From: Volutella citrinella
Taxonomy: Eukaryota > Ascomycota > Sordariomycetes > Hypocreales > Nectriaceae
NCBI GenBank assembly: GCA_034401135.1
Contig: JAWZSP010000003.1
Span: 3,720,001-3,784,000, forward strand
Direction of reading: 5' to 3'
DNA length: 64,000 nucleotides
The position numbers were made by a program, and so were the translations under genes. This document shows positions 46,185 through 56,922 of this stretch, one piece after another. Under the pieces are notes generated by a model. The model made no database searches, was not told the DNA's origin, and saw only the letters and a program-made list of their open reading frames with translations. Position 1 is the stretch's first letter. Each line of letters starts with the position of its first letter.

Positions 46185-47565
46185 CTAGGCTTGGGCCGTC
46201 ATTGTCACGTCGCCGTCGTCGTCCATGTCACTCCCCTCCTCGTCCGATCCTGGTTCCTCATCGTCCTCGTCCCTTTCCATAATCTCTTCCCAATGAGCCG
46301 GGGTTGGGGTTGACAGGGAGCTTGCGACGTCTGGCCTTGGAACGGCGGGGCTGGCAGCCTCTAGTCCCGATGACCCGCGTCGAGCGCGTCTTGGCCGTCC
46401 ATCACCCGCCTGCCGCCGAGCTCGCCGCCCGCCTCGGCGCTGTTCGCGCCTTGGCAAAACCTCCTCTCCGTCCTCATTGAGGATTCGCCTCTTCCTTCGA
46501 GGTCGGTAGTCGGGATCCCTGTTATCCTTAAAGTTCTTTCCCTCTCCATCCTTGGCGTATACCGTGACTGCGTCCGTCTCGCCCTTCTTCTTCTTCAGGG
46601 CAATGAGGTTCTCGAGAAAGCGTGTCTGCTGAGCGCGCTCGCCGGTGCGGTCCTTGCCGACGGGGATTCGGATGTTCCATTCCTCGCGAATCGGTGCCAA
46701 GTGGTCCTCGTCCTGGATTCTCGACTTGACAATCCTTTCCTTGGTCAGGATGCGTGACGCGCTGGCCGCCAAGAGGTCGACCCCTCCCTCCAAATGCCGA
46801 AGGGCGGGCAGGGGGCGTTGCTCATCGCGATGCGCGAAGATGGCCTCGGTCCCAATCACTTCCGCCCACGAACCTTCAAACACGCGACCTCTGTAGGAGA
46901 TGATGGGGTGGTCGGAGTGAAGCTCCAAGATTTGAATGTCCTCGGCAGGTTCGTCGTCAAATTCTCCGCTGTTGTTTTCCTGGGCCTTGTCCGGTACCTG
47001 TTCCTGGTCTTGTACTTGCTGCTCATTCTCGTCGCCGCGGTCGACACCTTTGCCCTTTTCGCTTTCGGCTAGGAGCTGCGGATCGATGGCTTCATCTGGA
47101 TCATGGATTTCAGCCTCGCGCTCTGGTAGGCGGACGGCCGCATTGGCGCTGCCAGCGCTGACGGAGTTGTTGACGTTGTGGGCGTCTTCGCCTTCTCGTT
47201 CATGGTCGTCCTTGTCCAAGTCTGTCGGTAGCCTTACTTGGGCAGGATTCTGGTCCAGCCAGTTTTTGTAGTATCCACCTCGGCTATGGTGAGGAACCCG
47301 TGTTTGGGGCCCTTTGAATTCGGGGTGGGAGAGTTCGACGGTGAGGTAGTATGTCTTGCGAAGAATTAGCATTGGATCGCGGTCCTCGCGGCATGCATTG
47401 CGCCCCGAGGCTGCCCTGTGCGTATCCTACCTCCGTTTCCGTGGTCGAGTATTCGTACTCCCATTCTTCCTGCTCATTACGCCGTTCCGTATCCTCGTCG
47501 AGATTGAGAGCTGCGACCTGGTCGTCCGGAATCTTCTCGCCTGCCTTCCGCAGCAGTTCGTACAT
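46185..47565 (-). CDS. tfc7: TFIIIC subunit with triple-barrel domain (Tfc7/Sfc7-like)
   Basis: TFIIIC recruits RNA polymerase III machinery to tRNA and 5S genes. Two exons, 47565-47431 and 47354-46185, with a 76-bp intron (GTAGGA donor, CTAAT branch, GCAAG acceptor), give 434 residues. The TFIIIC triple-barrel signature spans the junction: EEWEYEYSTTETE joined to TYYLTVELSHPEF. It continues after an acidic Gln/Glu-rich insert with DIQILELHSDHPIISYRGRV and FEGSWAEVIGTEAIFAHRDE. The rest is charged, with RPRRKRRILNEDG, an Arg-rich patch and an acidic C-terminus (DEEGSDMDDDGDV). No phosphatase domain is present, unlike the budding-yeast tau55 subunit. Start chosen at MYELLRKAGEKIPDDQ; farther upstream starts are non-ATG or out of frame. 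Confidence 0.88.
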
Positions 47566-48188
47566 GTCGCTGAGAGATTCGGAGCATGAGCGAACCCTCC
47601 AGGGGCCGCTGCATGTAGTAACTGAGGTCAAGGGGAGTAGGGTGCGTAGGTGCGCGGGTGAGCTTCATCAAGGTTGGTGGTTGCGCGGAGGCTTCGGATC
47701 AAAAATCATACCAGCGCGGCATGTGGGCGGGCATCCAATTGCGAGCCGCATGGCGACACGCGAAGGACAGAGGCAGGGTACTTAAAGTTTGGTGGTAGGA
47801 TTCGGGCTCTGGAGGTACCTTCCGACGCGTCTACAGCCTACAGGTGGGGCAGAGGTCGGCTCCCATGGGTTAAGGTAGGGATCAGGCGGGGCAGGTTCAG
47901 ATTTCTGGATTGCCCCGCTATCGCTGGCGACGACGGCAGAAACCAGAAACCACCAGACCAGAGGAGTCACTAAGGCTTCGGCGAGCCTCACCAATTTCTG
48001 ACTCACGTCTCCCCGGGTTTCCTGCTTGAATAAGCTACTGCGACTGCGCTTGAATTCAGAACATCCCGTTATATTCGTCTTTCTGCGACCAGCCTTGTCC
48101 TCCGACATTGAATATCCCAGCGTTGTTTTCACTGGTGCACCCCTCCTCGCATCTGTCTGGTTTCCTCTCCTCTCTTCAGCCTGACATC
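47566..48188. promoter_or_regulatory. Divergent promoter of TFC7 and HIS7
   Basis: A 623-bp spacer. It carries an exact TGACTCA at 47999-48005, 184 bp upstream of the HIS7 ATG, and a partial reverse copy GAGTCA at 47964-47969. Both are Gcn4/Cpc1-type (general amino-acid control) elements. Pyrimidine-rich leader precedes the HIS7 start. Confidence 0.65.
47999..48005 (+). promoter_or_regulatory. Cpc1/Gcn4 site TGACTCA upstream of HIS7
   Basis: The perfect palindromic consensus heptamer lies 184 bp before HIS7. Cross-pathway control of histidine genes by Cpc1 is established in filamentous ascomycetes. The position and exact match make this a likely functional site. Confidence 0.68.
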
Positions 48189-49921
48189 ATGCCGACCGTC
48201 CACCTGCTCGACTACGTCGCCGGCAACATCCGAAGCCTGGTGAATGCCATTGAGAGCCAAGGATACGAAGTCGAGTGGATTCGCTCGCCCGAGGATGTCC
48301 CCAAATCCGAGGTATGACAGAGCGCAGCGCCCTTCCATCTGATCCAGTGCTTCTCTTTCGACCTCGAAGAGCCTCTTGCTAACAGATACACGCGAAACAG
48401 AAGCTGATTCTCCCCGGTGTCGGCCACTTCGGCCACTGCCTAAGCCAACTCGCGCAGGCCAACTACATCGAACCGATCCGAAAACACATCGAGTCCGGCA
48501 AGCCCTTCTTCGGCGTCTGTGTTGGCATGCAAGCCCTGTTCGAGGGCTCCAGCGAGGACCCGGCTGTTCCTGGCCTCGGTATTATCAAGGGAAGCCTAGA
48601 GCGCTTCAATGATTCTGACAAGGCCGTCCCCCACATTGGATGGAACAGTGCCAACACAGCCGGCATCGCGCTGCAGGATCTCCGCCCCGAATCCAAGTAC
48701 TACTACGTCCACTCTTACAAGTTCCCCTACACCAAGGGCCAGCTCGAGTCCCAAGGCTGGACCGTTGCTACCGGAACCTACGGCTCTGAGACCTTCGTCG
48801 GTGCTGTCGCCAAGGGAAACATCTACGCGACCCAGTTCCACCCAGAGAAGTCGGGCGTCGCTGGCCTTCGCACACTCCGTGCATTCCTGACTGGCGAGGG
48901 CACTGCGAGCGTTGGCACCGTCGGACCCGAGGGCCCCGTTAATGTAGACTACAAGGACAGCCTGACCCGCCGTGTCATTGCATGCCTTGACGTCCGAACC
49001 AACGACCAAGGCGATCTCGTCGTCACCAAGGGTGACCAGTACGATGTCCGAGAAAAGGACGACGCCCGCGGCGTGCGCAACCTGGGCAAGCCCGTCGACA
49101 TGGCCAAGCGATACTATGAAGATGGCGCCGATGAGGTCACTTTCCTCAACATTACGTCCTTCCGCGACTGCCCCGTCGCCGACCTTCCCATGCTTGAGGT
49201 CCTCCGCCTCACATCGCGCTCCGTCTTCGTGCCCCTGACCATTGGCGGTGGTATCCGTGACACCGTCGACACAGACGGCACCAAGGTCTCGGCCCTCGAC
49301 ATCGCTACGATGTACTTCAAGTCGGGAGCCGACAAGGTCTCCATCGGCTCCGACGCCGTTCTCGCCGCCGAGGAGTACTACGCCATCGGCCGCAAGCTCT
49401 TTGGCAACACCGCCATTGAGCAAATCTCCCGCGCCTACGGCAACCAGGCCGTCGTCGTCTCCGTAGATCCCAAGCGAATCTACGTCCCCAAGCCCGACGC
49501 CACCCGCCACAACATCCTCCGCACCGAGACGCCCGGCCCCCGCGGCGAGGAGTACTGCTGGTACGCCTGCACGATCAAGGGCGGGCGAGAGACGCGGGAC
49601 ATGGACGTCGTCGAGCTCGTCCAGGCCGTCGAGGCCATGGGCGCCGGCGAGATCCTCCTCAACTGCATCGACAAGGACGGCACCAACTCGGGCTTTGACC
49701 ACGAGCTGATAAACCAAGTCAAGGCTGCCATCCGCATCCCGGTCATTGCCTCCAGCGGAGCAGGCGTCCCCGCGCACTTCCAGGACGTCTTTGAGAAGAC
49801 GACTACGGACGCCGCCCTCGGCGCCGGCATGTTCCACCGCGGCGAATACACCGTCAAGCAGGTCAAGGACTATCTCAAGGAACAAGGCCTCAAGGTGAGG
49901 CAGTTTGAGCAGGGTCCCTAG
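48189..49921 (+). CDS. his7: Imidazole glycerol phosphate synthase, bifunctional amidotransferase/cyclase (HisHF)
   Basis: This enzyme uses glutamine ammonia to convert PRFAR to imidazole glycerol phosphate and AICAR, linking histidine and purine pathways. Exons 48189-48311 and 48401-49921, with an 89-bp intron (GTATGA donor, CTAAC branch, ACAG acceptor), give 547 residues, close to the yeast enzyme. The N-terminal glutaminase has the oxyanion strand [10 protein letters not shown], nucleophile C81 in [14 protein letters not shown], and H188/E190 in QFHPEKSG. The cyclase barrel starts [20 protein letters not shown] with its catalytic Asp. It continues with [51 protein letters not shown] with the second Asp, and [10 protein letters not shown]. 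It is fused, as in all fungi. Confidence 0.97.
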
Positions 49922-50573
49922 ATGGCGGGCGAGATGAATCGTAAAAGGAAAAGCTCCCCTGGCCCCTAGAGGGGAAAGGAACAGCAAAATAGACGGCGAA
50001 AGAAGAAGTTTGGGATTTGGGATAGATAGACTCGAAAGGAGTTGACATGAATATGAAAGCGATTTTTCCTCTAGTTCAACGCACATGGTCTGGACCATTG
50101 CCCAATCAACCCAGGAGTAGCTATGTTCTGCCGACATGCAAATCGGGGTGAACCAACCTGAAGACATTTAATAGTGGCTGACTTGGAATCGTCCTTCTTG
50201 GTGGAAAAGTGTGGTCATTGGTGGGTGGTGAACACATGCACACGTAAAGGTTCAAATATCGAAACTTCAATTTTTGAGCTTGTCGAGGGTCCATGTCATT
50301 CATGGTTAAGTACCGCATTGTGCTACAACCGCTCTTACCATGCAGAAAGCTAAACCATTACTAAAAAGATGCAAGCGTAGGAAAATCCATGATAAAGCAA
50401 CACGATACAGATCATTCAAGGTTGAGGATGCCACCGCCAATGTGACGGGGCTGAATCCACAGTGCCAAGACCCAAAGGCCCCCCCTTTCAGGATAATAGA
50501 ACGAAAGTTGAAATCACGAGCCAAGTCAAATGAAACGAATTCTCCCAAACTCCTGGTCATACCGGCACAGTGC
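49922..50573. other. Convergent 3' region between HIS7 and antizyme
   Basis: A 652-bp gap between convergent stop codons that should hold both 3' UTRs. Nothing else seen. Confidence 0.55.
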
Positions 50574-51571
50574 CTAGAGCTCCATACCCATAAACATCCA
50601 CTGCTTGCTGGTGACGTCCAGATCATTGGCCCAATGATCCAGCGTCGTGATGTCGAAACCAACCCACTGAAGACTCTTGGACAAAGACTGCGCCTCATCC
50701 AAGGGAATACGCCTGTCAATGCAAGTCACAATGTGGGAGCAGTCCAGAGGACCGTCGGCTATTTCGATAAGAGCCATGAGACTGTTGAAGGGTTAGTCGG
50801 CCAAATGGCATGGGATGCTTAAGGGGGGGGGTTGACATACGCCTTTTTCAGGTCTCGGCCCAGGACGCCTTCAATGTCGAAGAAGACAAAGAGTGTCTTG
50901 TCTTCGCCGTCATCGGCGACGAATGCGCGAAAGCTCGCCCCGCCGGCGTAATCCCACACCTCCATCCAAGCGTTCGGGACAAAGCTAGGAGAGTTGACAT
51001 CCATGGGATTTTGGAAGTGGGCATTAAACCGGCCGTTCCCTTCGGGCGGCGGCGTTTGCAAATAAGCACCAGACAGGCCGGAGCCATTCATCAACGGGTT
51101 CCCCTCACCGTGGAATGCCGTCTTCATGGACTCGCAAAAGAATCTCTCACATTCTTCCCTGATCGAGAGTGCTGCCCCCCCTCGCCGGCCCAGGCGCCGG
51201 CCTGGGATCTCACGCTTCCTAGTCTTAGGAAGAAGCGCGAGCTCGTTCGACGAGGTTAGTGCGGCGAGGGGGGGACTTGCTGGAGGGGAGGGTAGGCCTG
51301 AGGAAGGGACCTCAGGAATACCACTCGGCCCCTGTGAGCAAGCGTTAGCATGCGTGCGGTTCGGAGACCTTGGTTTGTACTGGTGGAATTTCTATTGACC
51401 ACCACGACGAGGGGGGAACGTACCTGCAACCCCGGTAGTGCAGTAGTGGAGGCCCTTGAGGTTGGCGGCGGAATCGACGATGTAGCACGAGGCAAGGACA
51501 TTGACCTGCTGGGCAATGGCCTCGCCGTAATTACTACTGTAATTCGAATTCTGGTTATTCATTGGCGCCAT
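50574..51571 (-). CDS. oaz: Ornithine decarboxylase antizyme, needs +1 ribosomal frameshift
   Basis: Antizyme binds ornithine decarboxylase and sends it to the proteasome; polyamines stimulate the frameshift that makes it. Exons are 51571-51424, 51331-50841 and 50781-50574 (introns 92 and 59 bp). Frame 0 reads MAPMNNQNSNYSSNYG, ending TGG-TAT-TCC-TGA, with the stop at 51314-51312. Skipping T51314 continues in frame +1 through EVPSSGLPSPPASPP, LPKTRKREIPGRRLGRRGG, REECERFFCESMKTAFHGEG, SFVPNAWMEVWDYAGGASFR and GEDKTLFVFFDIEG, to RRIPLDEAQSLSKSLQWVGF and DLDVTSKQWMFMGMEL, the antizyme C-terminus. The shifted product has 281 residues. UCC-UGA is the known antizyme slip site. Without the shift only 55 residues are made. 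A second ATG lies at 51562. Confidence 0.93.
51312..51317 (-). promoter_or_regulatory. Programmed +1 frameshift site UCC-UGA
   Basis: On the sense strand TGG-TAT-TCC-TGA-GGT sits 5 codons after the first splice junction. The open frames before and after are offset by one base, and both are antizyme sequence. UCC-UGA is the established frameshift site of antizyme mRNAs from animals and fungi. A perfect 7-bp inverted repeat with 4-base loop lies 3' of the site at 51189-51206; a stimulatory role for it is speculative. Confidence 0.92.
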
Positions 51572-54486
51572 TGCTAGTGATTGTCCAGGGTTTTCTTTTC
51601 GGGTGTTGTTGGTATTGGTTGGATGACTCGGTCGCGGCAGAGTCAGAGTGGCAGCAGGCGGAGCGGCTAGGATTTCTGTGCGAGGGTATCGACTTTTCTG
51701 TGGCTTTGGGGGATGGTGTTGTGTGCGTTCTCGGGGAGACGATGACGAGCTCGGATATATAGTGACGTTTTGAATTGGGATTGTCTGTTGACACGATCGG
51801 GGGTAGCGGTGAGACTGAGACTCGGTGAAGAGTGGGAGGATGTCAGGCTTTGGGAACGAGGAAGAGCGGGAGGGCGGAAGGCGGATGGGAGCGGAGGTAG
51901 TCAGTCAAATGGGCAAGGGCGAGGGCCGGGGCTCCGGGCGGCGACCTGCCCAGTGGGAGAAAGTGACTTTTTGCTAGGGCCGTTCCTTCCACGGTGTGCG
52001 TGGTGGTGCTTGGCGCCGCATGGGGAAGCCCTTGTTACCCACTGTGCCACTGTGCATCTGTGCGTGTGGCCTACCCCAGTTGGGCTACAACGGCACTGTA
52101 CGACATCACAGACTCGGTTTGAGGTCAGACAGTGCCAGGCGCACGGTCTTGAGGTGCCAGGTGCCTAGCAGCCTGTACACCGGCAGCGTGTTGCAGACAG
52201 TCGCCACTAACAATGCAAACACCCCCACTGAGGCCGTTGCCGTAGCACATGGCCGGCTCGACTGGATGGCGACCGCCGATCGCTGTCAAAGCGTTGAGCA
52301 GCCAATAGACAATGTGGGAATGTCGCGACCTTTTTGTGGCCCTCTCCTGTCATACTGCACAAGTGTGCTGATTGGGGCGGAGATTCGCCTCTCTTCCATG
52401 GAACGCCACGGATCGCTCAACACCGAAGCAAGATGGAACTCCCATTCTGTGACTCTGTGTGCCTTTCTCTCGCCTGTATCGCACTGTGCCAGTAAACCAG
52501 CGTGGGCTTGACCGGCCAATTGCGTCGAGAACTCGCCCACAAGTCCAATGCCGCCAGCGGCCAGACAGTGAGCGGTCAGCGCTGCAGACAGGGGCTGACC
52601 CATGCTATCGAGTCGCCCGCCCATGTCGGCTCCAGTCGGTAAGCTGTGTCTGTGGGACGCCACAGTGTCACTGCGGCACTGTCCGTGCCGCAAATGTCAG
52701 AATGTGTGCCAAGGTTTGTGCTTAGATAGGCCAGGTGTCGGCCAGATCAAAATGCGTGACGAAAAGCATGACGGAGACAACGAAGTAACTCAGGTTGCAT
52801 TGGATCGTCAGACGTTCTGTCGCCATCGTTATTTGTCATTAGCAATTCGCCTCTTGGCTGATGACAGGATGCTTGCGGGTCTCTGCTGACTCATTCTCAA
52901 CATGTAAGTTGATTGGTAGGACTCTGTGGCGGACATCGTCCCCGCACGGTGCAGCGCGATGTTGTTATTGCACCCAAGATTCCACAAGGCGCCACCTAGC
53001 CCGTCCCTCCACTGGCTTTGCGGGGAAAGCTTCCGTGGCCAACAGGCGCCGACACACCTCCGTACCCAGCTGTATAGTGGCTTGTCGAACCTTCCAACTA
53101 CTGCACGACTCTGCCGCATCCAACCTTGCAAATGCGGGGCCGTTATTCCCATACATGATCAACACGCATTCCTTCCTAATCGCATGCTCGTGGCTGCTTG
53201 TCTGGCGAGCCCGACGCACGTGAGAGCCTCCAACCCACTTCTAACTTCATTCCACGTTGGGGGGATTGGCGCCCGCTCTCAAGTGCCGTCCAACCTGAGC
53301 CAACAGATAGACTGCATTGCTCTTTAACCACGCAGACTTCTATTGCACGGGAACACAGCTCGGAGGCTCCAGTCTTGGTCTGACACACACATCTACCGCA
53401 TTCCTCACTCTCTGAAGCTGCTGTTTGCCCTTCGGAGCAGCCAATGGTTGATTGAGTGTTACCTTTGTCGCCTCAGGTATTTGGGCGTTTGAAGGCCTCC
53501 TCGCTTGACACTAGTTCTAAGAATAGTTCCCGATTCACGTGGGTAATCTTTTATTACCATTCAAAACTTTACACTCGTCGCCGGCTATTCTCCCGTTCGC
53601 AGGCTTACTTGAAGAACAGCTCGACTAACTTCGAATACTGATCACCAAGGTCGATTGCTATTATGACAAATCGTTTCCTATCGCATTTTTGACAATTTAT
53701 GGAGAAACCCTCTTCTTTGATCTCTATTCATGCCTTTTGCACTATTTCTTCCAACTCCATGGGTACGCTCGAAATAGCGGGTGTTTCCGCAAAGCGAGAG
53801 TACAAGTATTGCACTATGGCTGCTTTGGTATTTCATCCTTTGAAGATATCACAGCAGGAGGCTCTATCCGTTGGTAGGAAACCCTGCATCAGAGACATAC
53901 AATTGCCGAGATTGTTCCCATCATTGCAGAAGGCCATCTTGGCTCCTATGACTCTCAAGCTAGCAGATAAAAATCCAACAAGCCAGCATTCAAATGCTCT
54001 TCCGTCACCAATGTGTGGGGAAACACCCAAGATGCTCATGACCACCTTACTCCTCCGACTTCATCGCCAGTCGGACAAGGTTCTAGCTGGCTTTCGGCCT
54101 AGTTCTACTTGAATTGATATTATCCAATTACTAGCCTTCCCAGCAGAGCAATCAGCCGGGGATCCTCGAGGCTCCCAAGCATTGTTCAACAAATCCTGGA
54201 AGTACCGCAGGCTGGCCGTCCATTGGAGCCACTAGCCCTTCTTGCCTCTTCCAACGGGACACATATTGAGTTAACGTCATACGAAAATGTATTTAGGCCG
54301 GGTGTAGGGGCCGAGTCGTACTATGATGTGATGATACCGTTACCCCTGACTTTGAGTCATCTCCAAAAGGTTCTTAACTAGAACCGCTGGGTGCAGCCGT
54401 AAACCAACATTACTAATTATTATCATACACTGATCCTTTCAATCACATATATACGGTATTGAGACATTAGCTGGAATTTATCCACT
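51572..54486. other. Intergenic, antizyme to ArfGAP gene (2.9 kb)
   Basis: No supportable gene. The first 0.2 kb is antizyme leader. About 52000-52750 is rich in CACTGTGCC/GGCACTG-like repeats on both strands. About 53450-54480 is noticeably more AT-rich than its surroundings and could be a decayed insertion, but I could not recognise any protein fragment in it. Confidence 0.45.
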
Positions 54487-56922
54487 TCAACCCTGCCGAG
54501 CGCTGAGGCTAGCAAAGGCATCGGGACTGTGTCGTCCATTTGTCCACGCCAGGTCCATGCCAAGGTTCATACTCTCTCGGCTCCTCGCAGCGAAGGGGTC
54601 AGGAGCTCCGGTAGCTGGTGCCTTGCTAGTCATGAAAGGGTTGGTACTGGGCGCTGCAGGCTGAACTGCCATCTGGGGCTGAGGGGCTGCCACCGCGTGG
54701 TAGGTTGGTGACTGCACCGCATGGTTTTCGGGGATGGTCGAAGTTTGGATGGACTGAACAGGTTGTATGAGCTGGGCGGGCTGCTCCTGGGCAACAGGAT
54801 TCTGGGGCGTTTGGGAGGAGCTCCCATAGAGGGCCATGATGGAGGCCTTGTCTGGCCGTGCAGCCTGATACATTTGCTGTTGCTGCAGCTGCTGTTGCTG
54901 CAGTTGCTGCTGCTGTAGTTGCTGCTGCTGCTGTAGTTGCTGTTGCTGCTGTAGTTGCTGTTGCTGCATTTGAAGCTGCTGCATTTGAGGCTGTTGCTGT
55001 GGCTGCAGCTGAGGTTGCGCTTGCTGCGTTGCCTGCTGTCCCAAGAACTGCTGGCCAAATGGATTATGTCCATTTACTGGAGACGTTTGAGCCACAGGCT
55101 GCCCAAAAGGATTGGTGGGCACAGGAGGGGTCTGCACAGCACTGGAAAAGAAAGGATTGGTGGCAGTCTCTTGAGGCAGAGGCGAGGGGCTCTGAAACAC
55201 GCCGGAACTTTGGAACACGGTCTGCGTAGGGAAGGCAGTCGCCTGCGCCTGTTCAGGGATCTGGCCGAGGCTGGGCGAGGCAATTCTGGTCGGAGAGCGG
55301 GCGAAGGGATTGAACGAGTTCTGTGTCTGCGCCGTGTTCACTGTCATGGCCGGCTGCGGTAGTTGATTTGGCAATTGCGGAGAAATGGGGCTCGAGGAAT
55401 TCGAAAAGAACGGGTTATATCCAGTCGCCTGCTGCTGCAGAGGTTGTGGGTAGGTAAGGTTGCTGAATGCCATGGGCATGTAGGTGTTGGGGCTTGTGGG
55501 AGCAGAGGGGGCCATTGGGTTGCCATAGACCGCAGGCTGTACAGCCGGTTGGGCGGCAGGGCCTCCAGTGTGGTTCGGAAACAGTGGCTGTGGAGTCGAC
55601 AGCGACATGGTCTGGAAGGCCTGGGAGAAGGGGTCGGGCTGCTGCGGCTTCTGTTGTTGCTGAGTCGGTGCTCCGAAGGGATTCGTTGTTGGGCTGTACG
55701 GGTTCTTGTTCTGCAGAGTGCCAGTTGACTGCGCCGTCTGCGGTTGCGCCGGACCCAGGTTATCAAAGGGGTTTGTCGATCCGCTCGAGGGAGTCGTCGG
55801 TCGATCAGTTGCTGAGCGAGTCGGGACGCTCAGTCCGGCACCCAACCCCAGTCCCCCGGAGGTCGGCGTAATAGGCGTCAGGGACCGAGAAGTACGCAGT
55901 GTCTGCTCTCGTGGCGACGGTGTAGGAAGAGGTGATGGTCGGCCACCTTCCCCAAGCCGCACAAGAGCCTCGATGGCTCGCTCCAGGTTCCCATTGACGC
56001 CCTTCAAGACCAGGGCGTTCCTCTTGGCATCGCGGAATCCCATATCTCGAAGCCGTGCCAGGTTCTCCGAGTCATCGGCATCCTGTCCCACGGTTGCCCC
56101 AAATACCTTGGAGGGCTTATTCGAGAGTCGGGAGGGAGGTGGGCTTCGAGGCATTGGGGGTTGCGCATGCGTCGCTGCCAGCTTTGCCTCCTTTTTCGCC
56201 TTTGAGGAGAGAGGGAATATGGATGAGGCGGATCGGAAGCCAAATTTGCTAGAGTTCTTGGGAGGCAGCGGTGGAGGGGTGTCATCGTCGAAGGCGGGCG
56301 ATCGTGGCAGTGGCTTATTGTATCCATTCGGGGATGCTTTGTTGTTCATGTACTTCTGGCGAATAAATCGTTCCATAGCTCCATCAACTTCATCAGCATC
56401 GACAGGTACTGGGGCCTTTCGGTGTTCGGGGTTATAGATGTTATTCGAGGCGTCATTGCCGACCTTGCGCATATTCTAAAGCTATGGTTAGTATTGCGGC
56501 CGCCATACACTTTCGCATACCCCGTGGAGGAAGGCCTACATCAACTTGCTCGTTCGACCAACTGTCCATGCTCAAAGATTTAACTTTGGAGATGTGGGTG
56601 CCCAACTTGCGATGGATAGCGGCACACCTCATGCACAAGAAGACGCCCAACTGGGACGGTGGTTAGCTAGGGTCAATCGACTGTAGTTCACGAACAGAAG
56701 GGTAGCAAGCATACACTCCATGATGCCCAAGCTGCAACATGCAAAACCCATTAGCCAGAGTCTCCTTCAGACGGGCCTACACGGCCAGTGGGCAGATCAA
56801 AACATACCAGGACTGCGCGCATGGCAGTCAGCGCACATATTGTTGCCGGGAACATTGTGGACGAGGTCCTGAAGGACCTTCTCGTTGCGGGCCTGCTGCC
56901 GCTTGCTCAAAGCTCCAGACAT
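54487..56922 (-). CDS. ArfGAP / UBA / poly-Gln protein (Gts1/Ucp3-like)
   Basis: ArfGAPs trigger GTP hydrolysis by Arf GTPases in vesicle traffic. Four exons, 56922-56808, 56731-56715 (only 17 nt), 56650-56540 and 56475-54487, with introns of 76, 64 and 64 bp, give 743 residues. Splicing rebuilds the ArfGAP zinc finger exactly: [20 protein letters not shown] followed by CMRC, C-x2-C-x16-C-x2-C. The catalytic Arg follows in [24 protein letters not shown] domain lies at about residues 218-265 ([20 protein letters not shown]). The C-terminal half is Pro/Asn/Gln-rich with a Gln run coded near 54870-55000. It has at least eight NPF tripeptides ([23 protein letters not shown]), which typically bind EH domains of endocytic adaptors. 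The layout matches yeast Gts1 and fission-yeast Ucp3. Confidence 0.93.
54870..55000 (-). repeat. CAG/CAA repeat coding poly-glutamine in the ArfGAP gene
   Basis: Runs of CTG/TTG triplets on the + strand (CAG/CAA on the coding strand) encode uninterrupted or Leu/Met-interrupted glutamines. The mixed CAG/CAA codons reduce slippage compared with a pure run. Gts1 of budding yeast carries a similar Gln tract. Confidence 0.9.

Noticed and set aside
48596..50167. Long 523-codon open frame antisense to HIS7
   Set aside because: It is a composition shadow of a GC-rich highly expressed gene; low-complexity Val/Gly/Asp/Ala content and no recognisable domain.
54858..55229. Ala/Val-rich + strand frame over the poly-Gln region
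   Set aside because: It is a translation of the CAG/CAA tract on the wrong strand.
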